From positions 30,509,553 through 30,573,552 of the forward strand of contig NC_049980.1 in the NCBI RefSeq assembly GCF_000003815.2: a stretch of 64,000 nt of DNA. Direction: 5' to 3'. Positions within the stretch are counted from its first letter, which is position 1; every line of letters starts with the position of its first letter. The DNA comes from Branchiostoma floridae. Taxonomy: Eukaryota > Chordata > Leptocardii > Amphioxiformes > Branchiostomatidae. Of this stretch, positions 10,990 through 22,562 are shown in pieces. Below the pieces are notes generated by a model. It had not been told where the DNA came from and searched no databases. It saw only the letters and a list, made by a program, of their open reading frames with translations. Both the position numbers and the translations under genes were made by a program.

Positions 10990-11751
10990 TTGCAATGCGC
11001 AGCAGAGGGCAAAAAATGGGAATGCAATTAATTATAGTGCCAACTAAAACCCTTGAAAATCCTCCTTTTCCTTGAAAATTTTGGTCCAGTCCATACACGG
11101 TCATCATTGAAGAGATCCTTTAACAGAACTTAGAAATACTTCATATCGATATGGCATCGAGTGATTGTTCTCACCATACCAATACTTATGCATTGTAAAT
11201 ATGGTATAAAACGACCATACCTGATTTTTCTGTACATCCACTGAGGCACTGGCCATGGTTCCTAAATCCTATAGACAAAGAAATTGCGTTTGATTAAGGT
11301 AAAGATTATCATGACAAAAGTGTCCGTATCTTTTTTTCCGCCTAATCATATTGTGGTGTCAAATGGCCAAGTGGCTTTGAAAAGTTGGTGGACGCAAAAC
11401 TGATTTTTGTTTGATTTTTGGCCACCTGGTGTTTGAACTTGACACTGCAGGCTGCCTTTTGTATGTGATTGGGGCATTTCTGGCGCTATATCTCCAGAAC
11501 GAAACATAAGATTGCGATAATATTTGGTACTAGTACATGGATTGGTGGCGTTGGCCTGATGTTTAGGTTTCGAGTTTGTGTTTGGCCCTGGACATGCTGT
11601 GGTTTTGATTTTTGTGACATATATAGCCTCCAATGTAAGATGGAAGGGGCATAAGTTTGGACCCCCTAGCAGCATTACCTGGAACTGCAGGGACAGTTTG
11701 CTCACAACCTTCCCCACTCACATCTGCTTGATTAATACATTTGTACCCCTC

Positions 11752-11950
11752 ATGCGAGGCTATAGCCTCTACCAGGCTCCCCAGGTAGCTGGGAAAATAG
11801 TTACTGTTGTAATTGGCCAAACAGACAGAAAACACACCAGAGGAGTTGGTTGAACCTTGGCTGGGGAAGGAGTTTCATAGCCGGCAGAGGAGTTTCATTA
11901 AAGATGGCAAAATGAAACTCCTCTGCCGGCTAAACTCATTCCCCAGCTAT
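11752..11950. mobile_element. MITE remnant with CTCTACCAGGCTCCC end and adjoining hairpin
   Basis: The left part (ATAGCCTCTACCAGGCTCCC, then AATTGGCCAAACAGACAGAA) matches the inner portion of the element at 22143-22562. It is followed by a strong hairpin, TAGCCGGCAGAGGAGTTTCA (11879) against TGAAACTCCTCTGCCGGCTA (ending 11932), within a looser outer pair CTGGGGAA / TTCCCCAG. Confidence 0.6.
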
Positions 11951-13021
11951 TTAAAATGATAAGGGGAGGAGTCCAAAGTCCGGTAGGGGTCCAAACTCCG
12001 GTAGGATTTTAAAATAATTTTTGCGGAGATATGCATAAGTGTCTGCACATGATAAGTACAACTTGTTATGGACTAAACCTTGTTGTAAATAACTGAAAAG
12101 TCTCAGAGTATGTGTCCAAGTTGGTAAGCCCCAACAGATTGAAAAAATTACATATGTTTGACGCGTTCCGTACATGCTGACGAGCGAACGTATCGAGAAC
12201 ATGGCCCGGGAAACTCTTAAATTATTCATCGCAAAATACGAAATGTGAAAAGATACCACCACATATTAGAAGAATATCTATAAGACTTCCTAAAGAAGCA
12301 CAGCTATGCCGTGTCTTTGCTTTTATAGTTGGATAATCGGAGCTAAACTATGCCACATGTTCACGGCCCTGTCACCACCGCCATCTTTGCCAATCACCTA
12401 TGAAGGAAGCCAAGGCGAAGCGATGCTCAACACGATGGCGTTAGTCAACCTGTTACTATCTTATGTCGTACATGCCGTAAGATCTGCTTGGAGATAGCCA
12501 GATGTCACCATGTCTGAGATGTCAACATGCCTGAGAACAACGTTCTCCAATACGACCAAATGTTATATTTCGGTTGTCCCACGTAAATGATTATCAAAAG
12601 AGCCATGGTATTGTTCCGTCCTCTTAATCGAGTTCTCTGCTCCATATACAAGCGATGCACACAACCCTCAAAGTATGCATCGACCGGCTTATCGTCCGGT
12701 AGTCGGTCTACATACACATTGAAAAAGGGAAGAAGAAAACAAATGATGGCAGGCTTACCGGTATGGCGGCTGTCCAACTTGCTGACGTGACGAGAGGAGC
12801 GCGGAAGAGAGGGGTATCAAGAAAGCCGAGACGTCCTGGCAGTTCTGATGTCTATGGTCAACTGAATATTCGCCCAGGCTCTTGGCCCTTTATATCTGTA
12901 GAGACCTAGTATAATAGGTGGTCTCAGGAGGGGTTTTCTCTAAATCACTAAAAATATGCACGGCGTCTGGGACATTGTTGCCCAAAGAGAATAACAAAGG
13001 ACACAAATTATATAACTGACT

Positions 13022-13085
13022 GTATTTAGCCCCAATGGGGCATGAATATGCAATAAAGTTCATTGTCATTATTCATTATTAGTGT
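13022..13085 (+). repeat. LINE-type 3' tail (GCCCC-GGGC hairpin plus GCAATAAAG)
   Basis: TAGCCCCAATGGGGCATGAA, then TATGCAATAAAGTTCATTGT and a short ATT repeat. The same organisation recurs at 13551-13606, 18731-18778 and 19050-19090 and in reverse at 35545-35600. This is typical of CR1/L2-like retrotransposon 3' ends. Confidence 0.5.
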
Positions 13086-13249
13086 ATTGTTTTTACGTGG
13101 GACCCGATCGTGGGATTCATTTACGGTCTTTTCAACAACTTTATGAGTCGGTGGGGGTAAAGTGTAACCATAGTGATACATGACATGGTTGGTATGACAG
13201 ACGGTAAGTCATCATTCAGTGACGTCCTGTGGGGATAAAACGCCGCCAC

Positions 13250-13857
13250 TAGTCAACAATCAAAGGCGGCTTCGAGATATGAAACAAAAGACGTAAACAA
13301 GGCATTGTTAAAACGCGCGAAGCAAACGGCTGCCGGAAATATGTACATGATGATACCTCAGGGGTATGATTATCAACAACCCGCTATGCGGACAAAAAGG
13401 ACGGTCATAGCGGTACCGACAAAATGATTCTTCAGAACAACAGGAAACCTATCGTTCTAGATTTCCTGTTAAACATTGGACAGTAAATATGCATGTAATA
13501 CTACATGTAGTACTTAGTCTTTAGTATCCCACCATGGGATTTGCTGCCTTTAGCCCACCTGGGCAGGAACATGCAAATAAAGATCATTATATTATCATTA
13601 TTAGTAAAGATGAAACCACGGTGTCTCTATATTGGGACGCAATCTCGTCACATCCTCGTACTGAAGTGATGTATAACGTCGTCATACCGTCAACAGTACA
13701 ACGTTTCTTTCTTGACGTGATATTGATACCATGTGTGATGAGATGTGCGCTTTCTTCTTTGACATCTGAAAAGTGTTGTTCTACAATATGTGCCTTTACC
13801 ATCGTTTGCTTATCTATACCAAGGAACTTTTATCACTGATAAAAGCTCCTTGTCTAT

Positions 13858-13907
<50 letters not shown>

Positions 13908-14090
13908 ATTACGAAGAACTCGCACAGGTTCAAATATTCCTGTGAAGGAAAACTTCTGCTTTCACTACTCACTTTCACTTCTGTGCTTTCTGGGTCATTA
14001 CATCATTGTGACTTTGTGTCACTGGGTACTTTTGTTGGACGCAAAATGCATAGTTACTTGGCGTATATCTAATCTACCTCGGTGATTAAT
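13250..14090. other. Spacer between duplication copies, with (TA)n microsatellite
   Basis: No gene seen. It holds a LINE-type tail at 13551-13606 and a pure TA dinucleotide run at 13864-13905. Confidence 0.6.
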
Positions 14091-14099
14091 GAATGAATG

Positions 14100-14520
14100 A
14101 AGACCTTTAGTGCACATTTTTGCCACAGCGGGCTAAGTATAGGTCACAACAAGACATGTTGAAAAGATACAGTTCACAGATACAAAATGAGACTATTGCT
14201 GGATAAATTCAACTTCTCCTCGCTTTTCTGTTATAGTGGAGATAAAAGAGCAGATATGTTTTATGATCGATGATTTTTCTAGTTGCATTAGAAATATGAA
14301 TTTTTCTACATAACTTAGGTGTATGAAATAAGGAAATTGGTTTTGTATAACCTTATACAATTCATTTCTCTCTACGGTATACAATCTACACTCCACCACA
14401 AAATTGCGTTCGTCCTCTACCTCTATTCTATCTAAATTACAATATTTGCATAGTCTTTGTTCCAGAGGGGTGCGAGTATGTCTTCCCGTTTCAATACGAA
14501 TCTAAATTTAGTATACATGA
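14100..14520 (-). mobile_element. LINE ORF2 C-terminal fragment
   Basis: Read on the minus strand, about 14490-14193 gives GRHTRTPLEQRLCKYCN, then EVEDERNFVVECRLY and FPYFIHLSYVEKFIFLM. That is the Cys-containing region and tail which follow the reverse transcriptase in CR1/L2/I-type LINEs. The ORF continues to a stop at 14193. The tail at 14090-14160 shows the AATGAATGAAGACCTTTA type of end. It is truncated at the 5' side, so not active. Confidence 0.65.
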
Positions 14521-15440
14521 TTATGTCTATATGTCCGCAGGGGCCTTTTATAAGTATAACGTTACGTTTAATTTCACAAATACGCCAAGCAGTGCACACG
14601 ACATGGTCAGACTGTTAAACTGGACGAGGAAATGTTCGTAACATTGTAATCATAAACACGTTTTTTGGTTTTTGAAATGTGCTACTTCATTTTGTTACTG
14701 AAGTATAAAGGTATAGAAACCGAGAGATTAAAAAAGAAGTTCAAAAATATTCTATCGACTTGAGGGTTTGCCCATTTTCCGGAGTTTCTTGAAGACGAAT
14801 GTCACTTTTTATTGTATGCCCCAAATATTCTTATATACATAATTCACTGTACACAAGGCTATCACTAGTATCATCTAATATCCAATGATTTATCTCAATG
14901 GACTGGAGTACATAATGACATTGCCAAGCCTTGTATGGTACAAATAGGAAAATATATTAAAGAATGTCTAGACGCTAGAAATCCCCCCAATGATTGTAAA
15001 AGCCCATTTTGAGGGTAAAACGGAATAGCTACCGTCCACCGAAATAGATATAGATGCCGAGTTTTAGGTTGGATGCATAAAGACAAGACGAAGGCAGGGT
15101 TCCTGGGTTCGTCGGAGTTTGGATCATTGTCGGCAACGTAAAATGTCTCTCAGAAGGAAATATAAGATACTTTTTCGCAAGGCAAAATATATTTCATTGA
15201 TCACATAAGTTGGTTATTGTTCTGAAAGCTCTTAAGATACACATGACGATCCAGTGACTACAAAAGACAACAACTTAGGACTTCATTTCATGTCGACACA
15301 ATTTAATGACAGCAACAAAAGCAAAACAAAAATGATCCATGTTCATGCTTCGCTCACTCGGTGGCTTTATTCGGTGGTTATAGCAAAGGACCAGGCGTTA
15401 TGACACCATATACACCTCGGGGAGGGTCATTAACCCTTAT
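14520..15440. other. Spacer before duplication copy B
   Basis: AT-rich sequence without a recognised gene or clear element. Confidence 0.45.
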
Positions 15441-15684
15441 TTCTATACCTCTATTCTCTACAATGAGTACTAATTGTTACAATACATTGTACCGTGTACA
15501 ATTGTGCAAGAAAGAAATCCTTTCCTTTACGCGACAACACTACATGTACATGTAAGTCTATGATTACGTTTTCCATGGCACGAATTAATAGTCTTCTAAT
15601 CGTCTATATCACGAGCACGATCGTCATAATCACCACCTTACCACTTGAATCAGCATAAGCTGTCCAATCTAAAACTTTCCTGTA

Positions 15685-15932
15685 TAACGCTAGTTTACCT
15701 TTATCTGTGGGTCACCTCAAGTTGACGGACGGTCGTATAAACACGAAACGAGAATAACACAGCCAGACTAGTCTACCCATCTACAAAGTCAATACTGACC
15801 CGTTCCAGGCTGTAACCATTTTAGGTGAGCCTGGAACAATTTTGTTTTCAAAGAAAGCCAAGCAACTGCGATATCTATAGAATGTTGCAAACGGATAGAG
15901 GTCACCCCGCGGATAAAGGTAACCTAGCGTTA
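15685..15932. mobile_element. MITE with TAACGCTAG termini, copy 2
   Basis: Same family and same position within the duplicated block as 8411-8651. It starts TAACGCTAGTTTACCTTTAT and ends ACCTAGCGTTA. Confidence 0.75.
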
Positions 15933-16075
15933 GGTATAAACAGTCCAGATGATTATGACCTTGATGATCCGAGCGGAGGCAACGGCTTCGTGGGGCAGTC
16001 GTACAGAATAGCCACTTGACGGGCCTCCCTATACTCCTGCGCACTGAAACATCAAGAATAGTAGGACATATGAGT

Positions 16076-16281
16076 TTTCTCTTACACAACCAGTTATTCT
16101 CAGCTGCTGACGTCTCTATGTCTGTCAGACATCTTCCTGAGAGCTTTTAAGTGGAGTTCTGCTTCTCGGATATAGCGTCGAGAAGCAGAACTCCAGTTAG
16201 AAGCTCTGAGGAAGATGTCTGACAGATATAGAAACGTTAGCAGTTGAGAATAACTGGTTGTGTAAGAGAAAACTTCTATGT
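16076..16281. mobile_element. Long near-perfect palindrome (MITE) in duplication copy B
   Basis: The left arm (GAGTTTTCTCTTACACAACC, AGTTATTCTCAGCTGCTGAC, GTCAGACATCTTCCTGAG) is mirrored by the right arm ending GGTTGTGTAAGAGAAAACTTC. The loop contains GGAGTTCTGCTTCTC / GAGAAGCAGAACTCC. The equivalent point in copy A (about 8775) lacks it. Confidence 0.8.
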
Positions 16282-16892
16282 TCTACGAACTACCAACCTG
16301 ATGAAATTATTTTCGGGATACCAGTCTTGCTCGGTAGTTCCCGGAGCCGAGGAGGAATGACTTTGTGTGCTTGGCATCATTTATTACTTGAATCCGGTAG
16401 CTTACAGGAAGCTGCTCCGAATTGAAAGTGGAAGACTTTGTGTACATGGCGTTCTTTGAATCCATGTAACTCAACTGACAGCGGCCTCACAGTTGAGCTA
16501 CTGGTTCGAATTAGTTGATAGCTGGAAGATGCCAAATCAATCCTGGGTTGGGGACATCTCGTTTGGTGCTGCACTTGTCTTTCGGAAGGGATGTAATGTG
16601 TGTGTCCCGTGTTCGAGGAGCAACCTCAAGTACGTTAAAGGGAAGGGCTAGCAACAACCCTGCTACTGTAAAGGCAAGGAAACTATGTGCCACTATATTT
16701 TATGTGCCTTTCCACAGAGATTCTAATCGTTCTTTGAAACTTTTTTACTGTGCAACCATGTCTTCATCTCAAAAACAATCATAGTTATCAATAATGCACA
16801 CTCATTAGCAACCTTCTCAAGGAGGAGAGTATTAAATAATTTTAGCTTACTCAATGTTTATCAAGTACTTTGTATTTTGCAAGTACCGTTTC

Positions 16893-17032
16893 TTGATGCG
16901 CTGCACCACACGTTTCATCTTATGACATCCCTGTAGGCTGCAGGCGACGTCTCGGCACTGATTGGCGTGACCCATTGTATTGGCGCACCACTGGATGTAC
17001 TGGTGCCGGGTCTCCTGTGGACTCGGACTGAA
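16893..17032 (-). pseudogene. TAZ2 fragment with first zinc cluster only
   Basis: The minus strand encodes QWCANTMGHANQCRDVACSLQGCHKMKRVVQRIKK, written here only as landmarks HANQC, DVAC, LQGC and KMKRVVQ. This is the first TAZ2 cluster plus the start of the second helix. The ORF then runs into unrelated sequence (16847), so the domain is broken. Confidence 0.65.
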
Positions 17033-18068
17033 GATAAGCTGAAGGAAAGACGTCTGTGCAATGCACAGTAGAGGGCACAAAATTGGAATGCAATTGATTA
17101 TGGTGCCAACTAAAACCCTTGAAAATACTCCTTTTCCTTGAAAATTTTTGTCCAGTCCATACACTTTTTGAGTTAGGCTTAGGTCCCATTTTCGAAACGG
17201 GCCCGACCGGGATGTTTGTGGAAACGACAAAATAAAAGTGTTTACGCAGGTATATACACAGATTATGCTCCGGACTAATGTGATTGCGTTCTGTGTGTTT
17301 TCTTGCCTTTCTTATCGTATTTTTCGTTTCCGAAAGCTACTCGGCCGGGCCTCGAGTTGGGAATTGGGACCTAGGCCTTAGAAGGAACAGGGAGGGTCTG
17401 ACTCTTCCCATTTTGGTCCAAATTTGCTCACCTCACCATTTTAGTTGCTTGCGGAAGGATGTGAGGTGTTTGGTTCTTTGGGTTGAATCAGGATTTGGGA
17501 TCAGAGGTGAGGTTTCTTAAATAGAGAGGGCTTTCGCTGAAGTTTGAGATGGTTAACACCCTGTTTTCTTTGAATGTTTATAAAGAAGACCCTTGTGACT
17601 CTCTGTTGGAGAAGATTTTTTAAGATTGAAATTGGGATTAGTACTTATTTGAAGTCTTGTTTCGGTGTGTTTCAACATACTAGTACTTTCCTAAGGACAG
17701 GTGTAACTAAGAGGAGATAGGCGCCGCCAGGGGACTAAACGCCTATTGTAACAGCACAACAAGTTGTGCTGACCCTAAGGCTGATCAAATGGGGTCATGA
17801 TGATGATGATGAACTGTTGTGTCTGCCCTGTATTTATGAATGAATGACTTTTATCTGCGCTTTACACGCTCAGCCCATGTGGGCTTATAAGACACAGTAT
17901 TACACTATCACATACAGCACAGAACATAAGAGAACAGACTGAGGTACAAGTGCGACATTCTTGCTGGAAAATGTGCGATGAATAATATTGCAATAGTGAC
18001 TGATCGGATGTTAATTTCAGTAGCTCGACTTAAGGCTGTTGTAACACATGGGGCGCCTCAATTGTACT

Positions 18069-18413
18069 TTAAGACTTGCTTACCACGTCTTGCCGCCCCA
18101 ACAGTTGCTGTAGCTCCAGCTGACCCAACTTGCGCTTGATGATGAGACAGAATGGCATTGGACACTTCTGCTGTCGGCAACGTTTGGCATGGTAACAGCA
18201 GAGAAAAATCAGCTGCTCACAAGCACGGCAGCTGCCATTGACCTTCTTCTTACATCCCTTGTAGTGCTGCAACACACGTTTCATCTTACGACACCCCTGT
18301 AAGTCGCAGGCGGCGTCTCGGCACTGACAGGCGTGAGCCACTTCCCGGATGCACCGCTGCATGGCCTGACGCCGGGCCTCGGGACTCAGACTGGGCTGTA
18401 GGGCAGACATCAT
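18069..18413 (-). CDS. Solo TAZ2-domain protein, CBP/p300-like zinc domain (copy B)
   Basis: Intronless ORF starting at tandem ATGs (18413-18408) and ending at 18069, about 114 codons; an open frame continues upstream to 18458. It encodes a full TAZ2 domain with all three HCCC clusters (HACQC...DAAC...LQGC; HYKGC...CRAC; HAKRC...CPMPFC). It is the counterpart of 9722-10069 in the duplicated block. About two thirds of residues match by eye, with many changes outside the zinc ligands. Flanking non-coding DNA has diverged and acquired insertions, yet both frames are intact. That suggests selection but does not prove it. Function is unknown; competition with full-length CBP/p300 for activator binding would be a testable idea. 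Confidence 0.55.
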   Translation of the reverse strand: MMSALQPSLSPEARRQAMQRCIREVAHACQCRDAACDLQGCRKMKRVLQHYKGCKKKVNGSCRACEQLIFLCCYHAKRCRQQKCPMPFCLIIKRKLGQLELQQLLGRQDVVSKS

Positions 18414-18498
18414 AATATGAGCGAGAAAAATATCTTGATATAAAAAAATTTCAGTCACCGCAGAGCCATGACGAAACTAAGGATTAGCGACCATTCAC

Positions 18499-18634
18499 TA
18501 CTCTCCAAGCAGAGGTTAGGCTCCGGCTGTTTTTAACGTTTTTTTTAGTCGTTTTTATCGGGCTTTCTATTTTGTCATTTTTTTTGCTGTGTCCAACAAA
18601 AAACAGCCGGGGCCTAACCTCTGCTTGGAGAGTA
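18499..18634. mobile_element. Mutator-like MITE, TACTCTCCAAGCAGAGG termini, copy 1
   Basis: Termini TACTCTCCAAGCAGAGGTTA and TAACCTCTGCTTGGAGAGTA; the interior has GTCGTTTTTATCGGGCTTTC. It is flanked by a perfect 9-bp target-site duplication, ACCATTCAC (18490-18498 and 18635-18643). Confidence 0.85.
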
Positions 18635-19180
18635 ACCATTCACTGTTGGTAGACACAACCAGTAGACTCTGTAGATGATATGAAATGTAATAACTTTTTA
18701 CCCATACATTAGCTATACAACACAATGCACTTAGCCCATGTTGGGCAAGAATATTCAATAAAGATCATTGTCATTAAATAAAGATCATTGTCATAATGTG
18801 TATGAATCATAGACTTTGCAATGCGCAGTAGAGGGCACAAAATGGGAATACAGTTATATTTTCTATCTTTCCCACATTTACAGAGAGCCACTTTCCTCTA
18901 AAAATCACAAAACCCACTCTCTGCTTCCAAAAAGAAGAAGTCAAACCCAACCTATCTAGATATAACATTCGAGTAGTCTCTTTGTATAACGTTAATATTT
19001 ATCATAGTTCATTGTTACATGCTATCTTGTTTCTACCATGCACTTGTAATTAGCCCAGGGGCATGAACTTGCAAATAAATTTTCTTATTATATTTCCAAC
19101 TAAAACCCTTGAAAATCCTCCTTTTCTTTGAAACTTGTGGTCCAGTCCATACACTTTTTTAACTAGAGTTCGGCGAGCTC

Positions 19181-20256
19181 ATACCTCCATGAATATTTAG
19201 AGCTTTTGTTAATTTCATGCAAATGACTTAACATTAACATGATTTATGCATAATGTTGTTCATCATTGAATAACGTACAGTACACATGTCACAAGGAAAA
19301 TTCCCAATTCAAATCATTAATCATTAGATTGTTTTGAAATTTTTGAATAAATTATGCAAATAAGTTCCTCATTTGCATATTTGATATCTGCATATGTTCC
19401 ACCGATTATAATTAACAAGTGTTACATGTATCGAAGTCCAGTTATTGCAAACAGTGGAATTATACAATTTCCTCATTAATTATGCAAATTAAGTCCTTAT
19501 TTGCATAAAATGCATATCATTATGAACATCTTTGCCTAAGCTACCTGCATACCTAAGATGCAGGCAATCTGCCGTTCCTTTCTGCAGTTATCCTCTTTGG
19601 AGTGTCTTGACAAAAATGCCCCTGCAGTTCCACAATTGAATGTTAGGAGACTGAAACTTGCCCCACTTTGTCATGACGCTAAAAGCTATCTACCACCCAA
19701 ATATCACGACCATATTACGTACGGGACAAGAGATACATTAAAAAAACTGCTATGATAGAATATTCTCATTAACTATGCAAATGTACTCCTATTTTGCATA
19801 ATTAGTATTTTGTCTTGTACAACATTGTCTAAGGTACCTACATACCAAAAATCATGAAAATGCGTTGTTCCCTTCTTGAGTTATCCTCGTCAGAAGTTTT
19901 TGACAAAAATGCCTCTGCTATCCCAAAGCTAGACGCTAGGGGGCCCAAACTTATGTCATTTTTTCCTGAGCACAAGAGCTATTTAATAGTTTAAAATCTT
20001 GACCATAGCATGTTCAGAACACCGAGATAGCAAAACCGGAAGTTGCGCTGTAGTACCGAGGTCACACACCATGGGGCCCAAAATTGACCTTGACCTTCGT
20101 CTTCCCAACCCCTACCCACATACCAAATATCATCGTAGTCCATCAAGAGGTTCTAAAGTTATGCTGACCACAAATATGCGGACACACAGACACACAGACA
20201 GACACACACACAGACAGACACACTCAAAACTATACCTCCATTTTTTCATGGAGGTA
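19181..20256. mobile_element. About 1.08-kb element bounded by ACCTCCATGAA / TTCATGGAGGT
   Basis: Begins ATACCTCCATGAATATTTAG and ends TTTTTTCATGGAGGTAATTA. The interior has repeated TTAATTATGCAAATTAAG-type motifs and a terminal CACACAGACAGA microsatellite (20179-20226). Its 3' part recurs at 22976-23276 and 26385-26600, and in reverse at about 53215-53330 and 63600-63990. The type is uncertain: non-autonomous DNA element or RTE-like repeat. Confidence 0.55.
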
Positions 20257-20419
20257 ATTAGAAGGAACAGATAGGTTCTAAGTCTTCCCATTTTGGTCAA
20301 AATTTGCTCATTTCATCATTTTAGTTGACTTGCAGTAGGATTTGAGTTGTTGGGTCCAAAAACGTTAGGTTTTGACAATACAAGATACAATACAAAATAA
20401 AAACACTTATAAAAACACT

Positions 20420-20454
20420 AAAAAAGCTGGAGCCTAACCTCTGCTTTGAGAGTA
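20420..20454. mobile_element. Right-end remnant of the TACTCTCC MITE family
   Basis: AGCCTAACCTCTGCTTTGAGAGTA with the family's AAAAACACTAAAAAAGC interior to the left. The left end is missing. Confidence 0.6.
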
Positions 20455-20829
20455 AGAACTTCATATAAATATGACACCCAGTGATTGTTCTCATCATACC
20501 AATAATTTTTACACCATAAATTGTATAAAGCGACCATACCTGATTTTTCTGTACATCCACTGAGGTACTGTCCATGGTTCCTATAGACAAAGAAATTGCG
20601 TTTGATTAACTAAAGGTAAAGATTATCATGACAAAAGTGTCCGTATGTTCTTTTCGTCCTAATCATATTGTGGCGTCAAATGGACAAGTGGTTACGGATT
20701 TGATTCCTGGCATCCCTGTCTGGACGTTGTGTCTTTTAGAAATATATTTTACACAACATCCCTCACTTCAACCAGGTGTAAAAATGGGTACATGACTTCG
20801 ATTGGGGAGGACAGCCGCGGCTGACTGAT

Positions 20830-21530
20830 GCAGAGCTAGCCTTTTGTATGCAGTCTTGTACATTTTAATAGCCCATACAACAGTCACGGAAGTTTACATT
20901 ACATTGCAAATGAAGAAATCGTAGAGTAAATGTGTCCCTGCACTAATTGTCAGAAATCTGGGTCTAGCTCACAAGCTAGGAAGTGAGCTGCACCCAGATT
21001 CAAAGGCATAACCGCAGTTTTCGGTACACCAGAAGCCCAACATTTACTACCTAATGAGTCTAGTTCTAATTGACATAAAGGTGCGTCTGCCTGGAGACTA
21101 TCAGATGGCACATTTCCGCAGACTCTAGTAAAAAACTTAATGGCGTTTAGGGAGGCCTCCAAGTGTAAGGGGCACCTCCCTAATTCAGCCCGTGTAGCAA
21201 TATTGCTAGCTGTTTTAATTGGGGGCATTGAGGGATTGTTTGCAGAATTTTAGATGTACGGACTCGATTGGGCAAGATTTTGAACTTTTGAAAGAAACCC
21301 AAATCTCCGACCCATAAAGTAATATAGGTTTGGCACAGGAGTCGAATAACTTGTTTTTAACAGACAACGGGCATCGACAATGCGCGTCACAGCCTGCTTT
21401 TGTCTGTTACGACAACTCTCGCTAACAGAAGGGATCTGGAACACTAGATCGTGATCTAGCCTGTGTTTACACAAGCTCTCGCCGGCTGGGCTTAATGACC
21501 CCCTCCCCCCGAGTGGCGGCAATTGTAGGG
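20830..21530 (-). mobile_element. LINE fragment (post-reverse-transcriptase region)
   Basis: On the minus strand about 21520-20950 reads LSKVQNLAQSSPYI, then, after a frame break near 21240, IKTASNIATRAELGRCPLHLEAS and IKFFTRVCG. The RAELGRxPL pattern is typical of the C-terminal region of CR1/L2-like LINE polyproteins. The break and missing 5' region mean it is inactive. Confidence 0.55.
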
Positions 21531-21603
21531 CCGGCCGCTAGGGGCTTGATTTTAGTCAGGCTAGATCGTGATCTATACCCGACACTATCGCCTAATAATT
21601 TCC

Positions 21604-21792
21604 TACTCTCCAAGCAGATGTTTAATCGCGTTAAAACTTGTTGAGACTTGTTGCTTTCCGATTAATACTATATCTGCGCGATTCAACCTCTAACCAACAC
21701 TAGTTAGAACATCTAGTCAAAACTAGTCGTCAAAACTTGTTGTTTTACGACTACTATTACATCTGCGCGATTCAACCTCTGCTCGGAGAGTA
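21604..21792. mobile_element. Mutator-like MITE, TACTCTCC termini, divergent interior (copy 2)
   Basis: Starts TACTCTCCAAGCAGATG and ends CCTCTGCTCGGAGAGTA. The interior differs from the other copies and repeats CTGCGCGATTCAACCTCT. It is flanked by a perfect 9-bp duplication, ATAATTTCC (21595-21603, 21793-21801). Confidence 0.85.
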
Positions 21793-22142
21793 ATAATTTC
21801 CCACTTTTAAGGACCAGAAACGCTAATGAGAACCGTATCGGGTGACGAAAAGACGATGTTACGAAGCGACCTCTATTCCCCGAGACCAATACCATGCTAA
21901 AACAACGGGCAGAAAGTCGTTCGCCAATACGCCCAACAAAGATAACGTTACCATTACGCCGATAATCAAAAGACTCCTGGTACAGTGGTAGTGTTCAACT
22001 CTCCTTATCGAGTTCTCTGATCAATATACAAACGACAACACAACCCTCAAAAACTCAAAGTATGTATCGACCTTATGACGTTCCGGCAGTCTGTCTACAA
22101 GTACATAGAAAACAAATAATCGCGATGGCAGACTTACAGTAT

Positions 22143-22562
22143 CAATAGCAGACTCTCTGGGGCCCTTTTCCCCCGCCTTTTTTGCTCATAATACTAGTAC
22201 ACCTTTGCTTCCCATTTCCTTTTGTATGGGTCGCTTGATTTCAACATGCAAGCCCTAGGAGGCCGGTAAGCAAGCAACACAGTACAAAAAGAAATGGCCA
22301 GCAAAAGTGCATTATGACCAAAAAAGACGGGGGAAATAGCCTCTACCAGGCACTCAAGGTCGCTGGAAAAAATAGTAGAAATTGGCCAAATAGACTTAAA
22401 GAAGCGAGAAATACAGTTTGCGACATGGGAAACTGTATTCCTCGGCAAACCAACTTCTCTGGTGTGTTTTCAGTCTATTTGGCCAATTTCTACTATTTTT
22501 TCCAGCGATCTTGGGAGCCTGGTAGAGAGACTAGGGAAAAAGCGCCAGAGGGTCTGCTATTG
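22143..22562. mobile_element. 420-bp MITE inserted in duplication copy B
   Basis: Ends are CAATAGCAGACTCTCTGG and CCAGAGGGTCTGCTATTG. An inner inverted pair, GCCTCTACCAGGC...AGTAGAAATTGGCCAAATAG and its complement, lies at 22339-22526. The paralogous site in copy A (about 12755, GGCTTACCGGTATGGCGG) is uninterrupted, so this is an insertion with an empty-site control. Confidence 0.8.

Larger units (their letters stand above)
8150..13250. repeat. Segmental duplication, copy A (contains a solo TAZ2 ORF)
   Basis: Colinear sub-blocks match the region 15440-22950: 8270-8790 with 15548-16050; 9130-9440 with 16460-16790; 9601-10070 with 17962-18420; 10935-11100 with 17000-17170; 11150-11375 with 20465-20665; 12590-13170 with 21966-22900. 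Identity is high enough to read by eye but clearly imperfect. Copy A is the shorter one. Confidence 0.8.

Noticed and set aside
17284-17520. 78-codon ORF with a signal-peptide-like start
   Set aside because: Its second half matches repeat sequence at 20262-20370, which does not preserve the frame; no cysteine pattern or family was recognised.
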